Shown piece after piece: positions 23,827 to 36,039 of a DNA stretch of 64,000 nt. A program made the translations under genes and the position numbers. Every line of letters starts with the position of its first letter. Positions within the stretch are counted from its first letter, which is position 1. The DNA lies in NCBI GenBank assembly GCA_022749755.1, contig CM040450.1, forward strand, positions 9,198,913 to 9,262,912, given 5' to 3'. The notes beneath the pieces are model-generated. The model was given only the letters and a program-made list of their open reading frames with translations. It did not search any database and was not told the DNA's origin. The DNA is from Azadirachta indica. Lineage: Eukaryota > Streptophyta > Magnoliopsida > Sapindales > Meliaceae.

Positions 23827-26567
23827 TTTTTATTATTAAATTGATCAATTGAGGTCATACTAAATAATATAATTCTATATTTCCTTTATTTGATTATTTT
23901 AAGTTTGATAAATTCTTACATTTTTTTCTCTTTAATTCTATATGTATTGACAAAAGCATAATAGGAGTTCGTAGGAGGATTTTAGGGGAGTTTGTCTATT
24001 TTTAATAATATTTAGCCTACTATATGATTAAATTCAACTTTAGAGCTGGAAAGAGGATATTAAACTCTATGCATAAATTGGGGCAGAATCCAAGATAAAA
24101 TGTTATAAAATATTAGACTCTATAGAGAGAGATATATATAATAGAAATATTTATTACATACCTTACTTGAGATTTGAGCTTGTATCACTTAAAGAGAAAA
24201 AATGAAGATTATATCACATAACTCTTCTATAGTGTTAGTCAACTAACTCTAAATGGTGAATTTATTCAAATATCCCCAACAACTTATTTTTATTAAAAAT
24301 GATTTTTTCTGCAATGCCCTTATTTTTATTGTATTTTGTATATTATTTAATTGGAGTGTATAAAAGCAAATAAAATGATCATAGAGTAAAAGATAGAAAA
24401 ATTGAAAACTTGGAGCATAAAATTATTTTTAAGTAGACATTCTTCAAATATTAAACAATGATTTTTTATGCAATTATCTTTACACTTAACGGTTAACTAA
24501 TGATCAAATATAAATGTAGGGGAGGTAAGTGATACATTTTTCATAGTTTCTGTCTAAATGATATAATCTCAACCTTAAGGTAGAAATGTGATAATATCCC
24601 ATGTTTTAAAATTAGAGTATGTATTTACATACTATGAAAGCTTACAAGAGTATTTTTTGAATACAAAAATTAAATCAAATCTTACTTTAGATCTTAGTGA
24701 ATTTTTAATCACCTATAGTATAAGAGGATTATAGTATATTATTAAGAACTTATGAAATATTTTGGGTTATTTTGGCAATGTAAAAAATAAGTATTAATAT
24801 AGTTAGTGCTTATATTCTTTAGTACTTTTTCTTCTTACAGTTTTTGAAAAAGCACTTTTTAGTTTAGTTAACAATGTCTAAAAGTATTTATTGGTGCTAA
24901 ATTAGGTGTTTGAAGATGAAATTACAAAAATATTTTTGTGTTGATAAATTACTAAATAAACATATTTTAAAATAAGTAATATATCCGTGATATTTTTAAT
25001 GAAAACAAGTATTATATATATAATTTTTTTGTTTTACAAATATTTTCAGAAAACTAGTAAAAAATTTGTTACAAAAATAATTACAACTTTAATAGTCTAA
25101 AAAATAAAAAATACTTTTTTTTGCAATAAAAATAACTACAATTTTAATAATATTAATTTTTACTAAATATTAGAATATAAATAAAATTATAAATGTCATG
25201 AATACAAGTAATGTATTAATTTCAATAATTTATTCATTTAGAAAGAAAAAATATAACAAATAATATATGTCTCCAAATATCTAATATAATCCATCATATA
25301 TTTATATATATAATCATTTAAATTAAAATCTATTTAATTAAAAAAATCAAATATTTGATAAATGTAATTTCAAATTTGTTTAGGAATATTTTAAAAAAAA
25401 TAAATTTTTTTTTAATTGTACAAATGTTACCCCCTTAAATATTTAATGTACTAATTTAAGAAAAGATTAAATTTGTACTAATTAAATAATCACATCAAGT
25501 GCTAAAATTTTTTCAATAAGATTTTTATCAAAATTTATCAAACACATAATTTACTACTTTACATGTTACTTTCAATAACATGCAATTATCCTTACGATAA
25601 AGGTTGCTAATGCAAGGACATAAATTTTGAAACTTTTGCATAAAAGAATACACTCTAATTTCAAATATTAAGTTTATTAATTACAAAATTAAATAATAGA
25701 TTAAATTTCAAACTAATAATAATTAATTTGAAACTAATATTATTATTACTTTTTTTTTCAAATTTAGAATAATAGCAAATTCATCAACTAAGATCATTTC
25801 ACATCTTGTAGCAAATAATACAAAAAAGAATATTGTTGTTTTTATTCTAAAAAATTGCAAAAACTATATAAAAATATTGAAGGATAATATGACAGCAAAA
25901 TCTTTAACGATTAGTCTAAATAAAACACTTTTTAAAACATAAAAACTAGTCCAAATAGTACTTGTTTAAATAATGGACAAATCATTAAGGAATTTGGTCC
26001 CTATGGTGTTTTTATTTTTAATTTTTAAATTGATCAATAGAAGTCATACTAAATAATACAATTAATTTTATATTTCTTTCATTTAATTATTATAAGTTTG
26101 ATTATTCTTACATTAAACTTTAGAAGCGAAAGATGATATTGAGTCTTTGTATAAACTAGGGTAGAATTGAAGATAAAATATTATAAAAGATAGACTAGCT
26201 CTAATAAAGAGAGATATATTAAAATAATAAATCCAGTGCTTTCAATCACACGACTATCTCCTTCCCAGTAATTTATTCAGGTAAACTCAGCACTTGTTTT
26301 GAGTTTATTTTCATTATGTTGTTTATTATTATTAAACTAGAATTGTTAATTAGTTGCAAGAGTCGAAAAGGAAAAGAAATCGAACTTATTGTTGCTAAAA
26401 TGTTCCTTTCTAATTAATGATCACTTTTGTTTATTTTATTCTAGGATTATTGTTTGATTAAAAAATGAAAATACTAATAACGATTTATGAAAATGAGGCA
26501 ACCAAGAGAATCAATTAAGAGAAAAATGTATTACAAAAAAATTTTAATTTTAACCCAACCTGCCAGA
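23827..26567. other. AT-rich intergenic DNA with an old dispersed repeat
   Basis: No gene is visible. One repeat family recurs: 23846-24140 resembles 26025-26220 (GTCATACTAAATAATA, then AGATAAAATRTTATAAAA and AGAGAGATATAT). Its upstream part, around AAACTAGTC, resembles the right end of the duplicated block. The copies are too diverged for me to name ends. Confidence 0.5.
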
Positions 26568-27790
26568 AGAGCTTTCCAAACCAATTAGATAATTTTTAAG
26601 TTTAACATAATTACACCTTAATCCCAATATTAGGATTAATATAAAAATATTATTTAAAATTTTAATAGTATGCAATTATCCTTGCAATTAGATCCCAAAT
26701 CTCAGTATACTTTTGAACTCATGTCGATATGAGTCTCAACTGGTGGTAAATTTTCAATCTCATTTCGTTAGATTATATTGTTATCTAATATTTAAAGATG
26801 GGATAGAAGAAAATATATTCACATTGTCATGCATTTCTTTTATTTTCATATTTATTTATTTTCTCTATTATTGTTCATGTGGTTCTAGTTACCAATATGT
26901 TTCACATGGCATTTTGATATTCAATCAATGAAGCCTACAGAGAGTGATTTATTCAGAGAATCACTTCCTGAAGAATCATTCAATTTCATTTTTGAAGTTT
27001 GATGTAACACCTTAGTCTAATAATTATATATAATATAAAATATTAGCTAAATTTTCAATAATGTACATTTATCCTTATAGCATGACTTTGATTTCGAGTA
27101 GATTTTTGAACTCGTATCAATACGACTCTTGATTGCTGATAGCAGATAGATTTTAGATCTGCTATTAGTAGATTGTATATCTATCTACTCATCTAATTTA
27201 AGAGAGAGAGAGAGAGAGAGAGAGATATGGAAGACAATATGTTCACATCACCGGCTATTTTTTATTTTTTATTTTTCTCTATTAATGGTCATATGGTCAT
27301 AATTGTTAATCTTTTCACGTGACATTTTGATGTTCAATCAATGGAGCTACAAAGAGTGATTTATTGAGAGAACCACTCTCCAATACCTTTAAGTTATTTT
27401 TGAACTATTCTATAATCACACTTTTATTCAATTATTATCAACAATATAAAAATATTATCTAAATTTTAATTTTAATAATATATAATTAACCTTAAGTATG
27501 ACTCCCCACTTTCAATAAATATTGATCTAGTATCAATAGATTGTACGTGTCATTATATAGTATTCAAAAGAAAAAGAGAAATGAAAGATGATATACATGC
27601 ATCATAGACCAATTTTTTATTTTATTTTTCTTTATTTTCTCTACTAATCGTCGCGTAGTCCCAATTGTCAATTTGTTTTACATAGTATCTTGATCTTTAA
27701 TCAATGGAGCTACGGAGACTGATTAATTGAGAGAATCATTCTTATTATTTAATTTTGTTTTTGAAGTTTTCTGTATCCAACTATTATATA
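26568..27790 (+). repeat. Degenerate tandem array of roughly 400-bp repeats
   Basis: Three successive units share a common order of motifs: an AT-rich start, a CTTTTGAACTCATGTCGATA-like line, a CTCTATTA stretch, and a closing CAATCAATGGAGCTAC then GAGTGATTTATTGAGAGAA. The closing motif falls at about 26922, 27334 and 27698, giving periods of about 412 and 364. A partial unit follows to about 27960 and another at 30840-31150. A GA microsatellite (27201-27225) has grown inside the second unit. No coding potential. Confidence 0.75.
27201..27225. repeat. (AG)n microsatellite
   Basis: Twelve and a half AG dinucleotides in the second unit of the 400-bp array. Confidence 0.95.
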
Positions 27791-28029
27791 GCAATAATAT
27801 AAAAATATTACCCAAATTTTTAACACCACAGATTTATTCTTACAATATTACTCTCTACTCCTAGTAGATTTCTTATATGGTATCAGTACAACTTTCAATT
27901 CTCAATAGACTTTTGATCTTATATGCATAGATGTTATATGTAATTATGATAGATTTCCAAGGATAATATTACTTAAAAATCTTTAATAATTAATTATTCC
28001 AATTTTTTTAAAACATCAAAACTAGTCAA

Positions 28030-28405
28030 TGTTGGTATTGATTTTTGGATATTAGTATCCAACATGCAATTTTTTCTTCGTTTCATATATCTAAAAGAAA
28101 AAAAAAAAGCTAATCAAAGGTGCCAAGTTTTCAGCGAAAATTTTGCCTAAATTAGTAGCGTTTTCTCGTAAAAAATAATTGAGAAGCATGAATGAATTGA
28201 AAAAAAATTTGAGAAATATAGAGAGGTTATGTTTTTGTGTACCTTTTCCTTAGTTGAAAAATCGTATTTCTCCATACTTGAGGTAATTACTAATTGGGAG
28301 GACTGGGATTTGATAATGCCCACTTTTTTGGGTTATTAACACCTATTACAACTTGATTATTCAGTTATTCACTCGTTCATTGTAGAATATTTTTCCTCCT
28401 TAACA
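28030..28405 (-). repeat. 3' LTR of the TRIM-like element
   Basis: Starts TGTTGGTATTGATTTTTGGA and ends CCTTAACA; it pairs with 29019-29391. The left target duplication GTCAA is at 28025-28029. Confidence 0.85.
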
Positions 28406-28559
28406 TCTAGTCCCCTAGTTTTTAATAGCAACAAGTCATTAGTTCGTTGCTAGAAACTTAAAGTTTTAAGAACTTGCAATTGTCAAGTATATGTTATATG
28501 TGCTCATAAATAATGCTCAGCCCAACATTTTAGAGCATAAAAGTGCTCGACTTTGCCTT

Positions 28560-29010
28560 TTGGAGTAAGAATATCTAACTCAATTATTTTTCTAAACACA
28601 AGCATATAGGCTCAGTTATTTTTCTTTGAATACTAGAATATCTGCTCAATTATTTTTTTTAAGCAGTAAAATGTCAGCTGAGTTTTTTTTTTCTTAGTAG
28701 TAAAATTATCGGCTCAAGAATTTTTTTGAATAGTAGAATATCAGATCAGGAACTTTTTTTTTTTAGCAATAGAATATCGATTCAAGTACTTTTTCTAAGC
28801 AATAGAATGTCAGCTGAAGTATTTTTTTCTAAGCAATAATATTTTGGCTTAGGTACTTTTCCTGAATACTTAAATATTGGCTCAATTATTTTTTTTAAGT
28901 AGTAGAATATTAACTCAAGTTTTTTTTTTTTTTTTTTGGGGCCAGTAGAATATTGGCTCAAGCATTTTCTCTGAGCAATAGTCTATCAGCTTAAGTATTT
29001 CCCACAAATG
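28560..29010. repeat. Minisatellite, unit about 34 bp, about 13 degenerate copies
   Basis: The motif GCTCAAGTATTTTTCTAAGC followed by AATAGAATATC recurs every 32 to 35 bases (phase marks at about 28579, 28611, 28645, 28678, 28713, 28746 and 28781). It fills most of the interior of the LTR element. T-run lengths differ between units, and no unit codes for anything. Confidence 0.85.
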
Positions 29011-29018
29011 GTGCTAGC

Positions 29019-29391
29019 TGTTGATACTGATTTTTGGAATTAATATCCAACACGCAATTGTTTCCTCATTTAATATAGTTACAGAAAGAAAGGCTAATCA
29101 GGGGTGCCGGTCTCCCAACAAAAACCCTCAAATGCTTAAATCAATAAAATTTTCTTGTAAAAAATAATTGAGAAGCATTAATGAGTGAAAAAAAAAATGG
29201 GAAGCATAGAGAGGTTGGTTTTTGCATACCTTTTCCTCAGTTGAAAAGTCATATTTCTCCACACATGAGGCAATCACTAATAGTGAGAAGTGGGATTTGG
29301 TAGTGCCTAATTTTTGGGGTTCTTATCACCCATTACAACTCGGTTATTCAGTTATTCACTTATTCATTGTAGAATACTTTTCTCCAGAACA
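29019..29391 (-). repeat. 5' LTR of the TRIM-like element
   Basis: Starts TGTTGATACTGATTTTTGGA and ends CCAGAACA; the right target duplication GTTAA is at 29392-29396. The primer-binding-like site lies just inside, at 28999-29016. Confidence 0.85.
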
Positions 29392-29396
29392 GTTAA

Positions 29397-30151
29397 TATG
29401 ATATTGTTCTAAATGATGGGCAAATAATTAAAGAATTTGGTGGTGATTATTTTTATTTTTATTTTAGCCAATGTATAATATATAGACGCTTTAGCGGAAA
29501 ACCAATTCTACAACATTTTTATTTACCTACACAATTATCTTCTCCTAGAACTTTGCTAAAGCGAAAATTAAGTTACATGAAGAATTAATTGCCAAGTATA
29601 AGCACAATGTGAGGATTTTTGTTGCCGTTCAACTCATTTCTTGTTGGACATTTTGGAAAGAATTGAGAAGAAAAATTTATGATCGTTTTAAATTTAGGTA
29701 ACTTGTAAGTTTGATTGTCTTCTTAGTTAAATATATCCGATTTTAACTAAATTACTCCTAAACTACTCCTAATATTATGTTTTAAAGTTAAAAGTATTAC
29801 ATGACGGTAGACAAAAGTTTGAAGCACTAAATAGAAAGTGCTGGGCATTAGACTCTTTCGTAATACAGAAAAAATTCGGAGTATAAGTAAGATTAGACAA
29901 GAAGTATAGGCAACAATATAGAAATTATCTTACACTTTCGTTTAGGTTTCATCTTCAATCTCGTATTCCGATTTGGAATATCAGTGGATCTAGATTAATG
30001 TTAATTAATTGCATCATGTGTAAAATTAACCTAATAATTTTTTCTTTTTCTTTTTTTATTTAAAATAGTATACCGTGTTTGCTTTAAATAATCTTAGAAT
30101 TTTGTTTTCTCTAGTTTACCAAAAAAAAAAAAAAAAAAGACAATAAAAAAG
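29397..30151. other. Intergenic, no gene seen
   Basis: AT-rich DNA. The first bases continue the target sequence of the TRIM-like element; a T-run lies near 30045 and a poly-A run at 30120-30138. No open frame or terminal repeat is convincing. Confidence 0.5.
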
Positions 30152-30160
30152 AAGAAGAAA

Positions 30161-30664
30161 GGGAAATAACCAAAAATACCCATTTTACAGCCCAAAATTA
30201 AAAAATGCCCATCTTAATAAAAGTCATTCAAAAATGTCTGATTTTGACTCTTTTGAACAAAAATGCCTCCATACTCACTTTAAATTAAAGTCTAACTTTT
30301 TCACTTTGTTATAACTCGAAAGTAGTTTTGGAGTGAGGTGAAAATCTAGCATGGTAAAATTTAATTTTAATCGAAATTACTTATTTCGAATAAGCTGAAA
30401 TTTAATTTTATTTGAAACATATTTTCGAGTGTGGTGAAAATTTTACCTTACTCAAAAGTAAGTTTTGAGTAAGGTCAAATTTTCATTTTATTCAAAATCT
30501 ACTTTCGAGTGCCAACAAGATAAAAAAGTTGAATTTTAATTCAAAGTGGGCGTAGGAGTATTTTTGTCCAAAAGAGTCAAAATAGGATATTTTTAAATAA
30601 ATTTTATTAAGGAGTGCATTTTTGAATTTTCGGTTGCAAAATGGGGTATTTTTGGTTATTTTCC
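30161..30664. mobile_element. Mutator-like MITE with long terminal inverted repeats
   Basis: The ends GGGAAATAACCAAAAATACC and, in reverse complement, GGAAAATAACCAAAAATACC lead into inverted repeats that stay alignable for about 200 bases each (shared TTTTGACTCTTTTG, CAAAAATGCC-like and ACTCGAAAGTAG). The whole 504 bp is therefore a near fold-back. Flanks are AAGAAGAAA (30152-30160) and AAGAAAAAA (30665-30673), a 9-bp target duplication with one change, as Mutator-like elements make. It has no coding capacity. Read-through transcripts could fold into a long hairpin. Confidence 0.8.
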
Positions 30665-30673
30665 AAGAAAAAA

Positions 30674-31172
30674 TGGGGAGGGATATTTTGGTCCAGTATG
30701 TTTATGTTCTTTTTAAAAAATAATAAAATCTCTAGAATGTTGTAACAAAAAAATTCCTTTTTCTTCTCTTTTTCTTGTTTTAGTTGAAATTATTAAATTA
30801 CTCCTTTAAAAATAACAATAGATTGATAACACCTTAATTTTAGGAGTATATGTCTTTTGCAAAATTTTAGGGAATCTATGGTTTTCCCATACTTGAGAGG
30901 GTATATATCAATTTTCCTTCTTAAAATTGCCTTCTTCATCTTTTTTTTTGATTTTTCTTTGTTTATCTTATAATGTTGTGCGGTCCCCTATTGGTAACCA
31001 ATTTCACATGGTGTTTTGTCGTAGGACCTTTCATTGCACAAATTTCCTAGGAAACGAAGTTATAGGCACATAGGTTTAGGTTCAATCAAAGAACTACAAG
31101 GAGAGTGAATTATTGAGAGAACCATATTTTTATGCGTCACAAATCAATTAAATTTTGTTTTGATGTTTGGCA
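30674..31172. other. Intergenic, with an isolated unit of the 400-bp repeat family
   Basis: The stretch at about 30840-31150 resembles the array at 26568-27790, including the closing motif around TGAATTATTGAGAGAACCA at 31107. No gene. Confidence 0.5.
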
Positions 31173-32342
31173 TGATTATATGAAATATTACAAGGCAACT
31201 CGAGAGAGGGGAGTAAGATGGGTTTCTAAAAAATTACTACAAATTAAAATTCCAGCAGAATACAATATCAATAATGTGCAAAACTAAATAATAAAGAGAG
31301 TAAGGAGAGCAAGCACACTAGAATTTATAGTGGTTTGAAACAACCTTACCTACATCCACTCCTTCAAGCTCTCCTTGAAGATTTCACTATTAGCAAGTCT
31401 TAAACACCTAAGACTTCAAGTATACAATGCAGTTTTTTGGGACTTCTTCAACCCTTACAAGTGTTTGTCCATCCCGAACACTCATAAAATCATTTAACCA
31501 AGTGAAAGACTCACTTCTTTCACTGTAATACAACAAAATCGTACAAGAATAAGAAAGAAAAACTTACAAGATTGATCCCCTCAAATGTAGAATAATGAAA
31601 AGAAATGAGCATAAAGATCCTAATATGTATTGCCCAGATTTACAAGATTGATGTTGTAATCACTTTGCATTTATCAAAAATATGTTCCAAGAAGAAGTAA
31701 ATTGAGTATGAAGTCTCCAATATCTATTATATTTGAAAACTAATTGTTATTAGTAGTTAGTGTATTAAGAATTTAAATTTTCTTACATATCAATCGATCA
31801 AAAATGTCACTTGGTTGACCGTATTTAAGAATCATCAAAATAGTGTAAAGAATGCATACTTTAGTTAACCAAATTGGACTGGTCAATGGACTAAATGATT
31901 CAATTTGGTCAACCAACTAGTCCAATTTGGTTGACCAACCTAGGAGGCTTTCTACCTCCAGTTTGATAAACCAAGTTGGTATACTTGGTTGACCAAAGGA
32001 ATTATTCACGACACTATTTATAAGTTTAAAAACTTTACATTTTAGCCCATTTTTCTAGTTTCAAAATCTTGCATTTTGGTCTTTATTCAGATTTAAAAAC
32101 TTACATTTTGATTTGATATTTAGAATTAATTATATGTACCAAACGTCTTGAGCTTTTTATTAATACATGACACATTTACAAAAATACAAACCCATATATA
32201 TAAAATACACAGTAAAATATTGTCTTCTATAAATGTATTTTGACTTTGTATATTGAGGTTGAATTGTCCTTTTGCATTTCTTTGATTGGACGGTGCATCT
32301 TATAATCATCAAAATTAGACTTGTTTGATACTAATGTCAACA
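31173..32342 (-). repeat. Probable 3' LTR of the SIRE-type copia remnant
   Basis: On the minus strand it starts TGTTGACATTAG directly behind a purine tract and may end CATATAATCA. It contains a TATA-like ATAAATAG near 32018 and several GGTTGACC/GGTCAACC half-palindromes (31870-31990), a feature I recall from SIRE-type LTRs. No second LTR exists in the window to confirm the ends. Confidence 0.5.
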
Positions 32343-34407
32343 ATCTCCCTCTTTTTAATGATGACAGAACTATTGAACCGTATAAAGTTTTTTTAAATGA
32401 TGATGAAATCTGCTCTCCTTATATATTCGAGTAAAACCTCTTTCTACAAAAAAAAAATACTACAAGCACAAGTAAAAAAGAGGTACTTTTGTATTTTGCT
32501 CATTCCAACTTGACTATAATTCCAATAAAAGATATATACTTCACAATTTAAGCTCAAATAACACAAAATTTAACACAAGGGGTTTCTTTTCAAGATTAAC
32601 ACATATTTGCTCCCCTTTTGGCATCATAAAAAACAAATAATGCTATATGAAGAAATTGATGCACAAATAATCATGTAATTAAAAGGAAATCTTATATAAT
32701 CTATAACGAATGACATCTATATAGCAAAACTTATAAAATCATCATTTTCTCTCACTTTGGCATCATCGGGACTAAAAGAAATATACCCTTCTAATATGTA
32801 TCATCAAAACAGGTTCACAAGCATAAATTTCAAAAACCAAGTACATATATGCCAAAGAAGTGTTCAAACAAAGCAAAGAAAAAAAATAGCAAATCCAAAT
32901 AAGGTATTTTATTTGAGCATATGACAATTAATGAAATTCTTTCCCCTTTTATTAAAAAAAAAAAAATCAAATATGAGAGCATGATCACAACTTTTGGAAT
33001 CACATTTTAGAGGTATTTTGAAGAATTTTCAAAGTAGAATCTCTTCTTAAAATTTTGAGCAAATGCAATCATGGATGGAGAAAATGAGATCAAACTTATA
33101 CTTTGTTTATCCCCTTTTGTATATCAAGGGTCTGCGCTATAAAATAATTCAAGTCAATGTTAGTTATGCATAAATAAAAATGCATATATCATGTCATATT
33201 AGTGCAAGTCAAAAGGATAAAACAATTGCCCTTTAAAGTGTATTGCATATCAAGATAGATATTCCCCCTTCTACATCATAATAAATCATAAAATATTTCA
33301 AAACAATTCAAGCAAATGAAAATGAATGCTAGAATGACATTTTTCTAGTGTCAAACTTTTGATGTTTTAAGTTCATAAGCTTGCTCTAATTGGTTTTCTA
33401 ATAACTCATCTTCTTTTAGAGCTTCTCTTTTGTTTTCCTTGATGAACTTCTAATATGGAGGCAAAAAGCTTCAATTTGCGATCAACCGACTAGAGCAATT
33501 CAATAGCCAAAACTCGTGACTTGGTTTATCTTTGTTGCCAGGTTTCTGCCCTGTTTTCTGACTATTCATCATTCATGGTGTCATATCTTTCTATAGAGAT
33601 GTCCAAATTGAGTGCTATAAAAATCGATAAACTCTTCACTTTTGGGGCTTTTGATCCATATAAAATTTTCACCATTGTATGTAACAAATTCATCCTAGAA
33701 AAAATAAACTTGGCCTGCTGCATCTTTTCGACAATTATGACCTTTGTGGGTTAGTCCTTGCATATTTGGTTGTCAAAATATCCGAATTGGATTCTGAAAA
33801 ATTCTATAGAAACCAGACATCTGCAGCTTTCTACCCATATATCATTTTCCTGAAAAAATAATACCAATCAATTCTAGAAATGCTTGAAAATTGGATCCTA
33901 GTTTCTCAAAATGTGAAAGAAGTCATCTTCACTTTCTAATGTTAAACCATCCATTCTTGATCCTAAATAATTAATATTTGGCTTAAATGAAATTGCAATA
34001 TTGATCATAAAGTGATCAAATTTCATTTCAAAGCTATTTTAACATGATGCATGAATGCATGAATTGAATCAAAATATCAAGTATGTATCATACAAGTCAA
34101 ATAGTGACAAACTTTTATCAAGGCATAAAGAGATAAGAGATGTTTCACACAAATTAATTAACTCAAGTATGTTTCAAGCAAAACATACTTATCAAACTGA
34201 AAACTCATGTTAAAGGAAACTTAAGCAAACAAAAGATGAGCTTAGAATTTGATATCAATTTTTGCTTATACATAAGCTTTTCATTTTTACCAAGAGTAAG
34301 ATGCTTCCATTTTGCATTTGGGGAGACTTGCGAATATTTGAATGTTTAACTTGACTTTCATCTTCATCAAGAAAGCACTCAACATTTCTTGATTTTGGTA
34401 CCTAAAA

Positions 34408-35967
34408 TGTAATGTAGTGTTCTTATGTAAGGAATGGAAGGAAAATAGATTAATTTACTTTTCAAATTTGAAATTAAGATGGATAATAATTTTGATTTAG
34501 GAATTCAAATTTGAATTTTAAAATTAGGATCTATAGTTTTGATAGATTAGTTTATTTGATTTTGAAGTTGAATTTTAGGTTATCACTTTTGAATTTGAAA
34601 GCCAATTTTTGGGTATAAATAGGTGCAAGTATCTCACTTCACATTATAAGTTTAACTTTACAATTCATTAGATACTCTTTAGAAAGTTTTTTCTATAAAT
34701 TTTAAATCTTTTCAAGGTTTGGTAAAAGGAAATCCCTAAAAGTGTAACTAATCTAAGAAGTCGGTGGCTTATTGTTGAGTATAGAGGAATTTTATTAGCT
34801 TATCATTATTTTGAGGTAAGTACACTTATACATAATTTATTGTAATCAAATGCTTAAAACTATTAATGACAATCATAAACATGAATATATTTATAAGAAA
34901 TGGGGTTATTTCATGCATTTATTTCAAGTAAGTTTTTCTATAAACTAAATTCGAAAATTTTAAGTTTGTATCATTTTCATGGTTTTAAGCAAAATAAATC
35001 TTGATTTATTTTAATTAGTCTTCTAAAATAAAAATTTTATCTTTTTTTTATCTTATTAGCGTTTCTTAATATATTTTTTACCTGTAGTTTAAAGAAAATT
35101 ATTTTACTTGTACTTAAATTGATTAATTACTAAACCATAAAGTATATTATTTTCTTAGCATCACTTTCTTTTTTATGTGGCTACAAATATTTTTTTTTTA
35201 TACACTAGTTTTAAAAATGATTATTAGTTGTACTTTTTCATGTAAATCATTGAATGCATTATATAATTGAATATGTGAAATAAATATTACTGAACCTATT
35301 GTACATGAAAAGTTATATTTGGTAATTAACGTTTAGCTCATTGTCGAATTGTGTCTGTTATTGTTACTAATTGGCTAGCTGAGTTACTATTTGTGTACTT
35401 ACTGACTGTTAATGACTAGATTTCTTAGGTACGAATATACTGAATTGTTATAAATGGGACATAAAAGTACTAGTGATGTTACGAAACATGACCTAAATAT
35501 TTTGCTAAATGTGTCAGTGGTTTATTAAATGTGATGTTCATGCTTACATATTATTGAATGTTTCGACCAAAACAAGAATTTGTTTATCTAGCTATAATAT
35601 TATTGTTCTTAAAATTAATGTTTTATAATTGTTTTCTTTACTATTTGTTTACAATTTTATATATAAATCTACTTACCGAATAGGCGGCTCACCCTTCGTC
35701 ATCACTATTTTGTAGATTAAAGTATGAATAAAGGATTGATAAAAGTTTAGAGTTTGATTATTTTGGAGATTTGAATGTTTTGTAATAAGGAACATTTAGT
35801 GTTGAAACTTTTATTTTGGCTTAAGTTGTCATTAAAAGTTTGTTATACTTTGAGATTTTACATTGTATTTGAAAGTTTTATTTTATCTGTAATCTAAGTT
35901 TAATGTAATTTAAAGTTAGGTTGCACCATAATTTTTGTTTTGTTGAGGCAAAATTTGGGGTGTTACA
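34408..35967 (+). repeat. Solo LTR, gypsy type, nested in copia gag
   Basis: 1.56 kb from TGTAATGTAGTG to GGGGTGTTACA, flanked by TAAAA (34403-34407) and TAAAG (35968-35972), a 5-bp duplication with one mismatch. A TATA box, GGTATAAATAGGTGC, lies at about 34611-34625, placing transcription rightward. Ends of TGTAAC...GTTACA type are common in chromovirus-like gypsy LTRs. No internal region or second LTR is present, so it is probably the product of LTR-LTR recombination. Gag reading on either side is consistent with one interrupted gene. Confidence 0.72.
34611..34625 (+). promoter_or_regulatory. TATA box of the solo LTR
   Basis: TATAAATAG in a region of otherwise unremarkable LTR sequence, about 200 bases into the LTR. 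Confidence 0.5.
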
Positions 35968-36039
35968 TAAAGGCTTTAGGTTCTTGATTATTAGTTTTAG
36001 TTCCTTTTGAAACCCATTTTATATTGTAACCAAATGCAT

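Larger units (their letters stand above)
28030..29391 (-). mobile_element. Short non-coding LTR element (TRIM-like) filled with a minisatellite
   Basis: Two LTRs (28030-28405 and 29019-29391) start TGTT and end AACA and are flanked by GTCAA and GTTAA, a 5-bp target duplication with one change. The insertion site is independently visible: ACTAGTCAATATGATATTG occurs uninterrupted at about 15971 and 23329. Orientation is leftward. Next to the right LTR the minus strand reads TAGCACCATTTGTGGGAA, resembling the TGGCGCCGTCTGTGGGAA primer site of Tat-type gypsy elements, and the left LTR is preceded on that strand by the purine tract CTAGGGGACTAGA. The interior has no gag or pol, only tandem repeats. 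Confidence 0.85.

Noticed and set aside
28560..29010. CRISPR-like array of short repeats
   Set aside because: Units are contiguous and degenerate without unique spacers, in a plant genome between LTRs; it is a minisatellite.
33521..33754. 77-residue plus-strand ORF
   Set aside because: It lies antisense in the non-coding tail of the SIRE-type copia remnant and resembles nothing.
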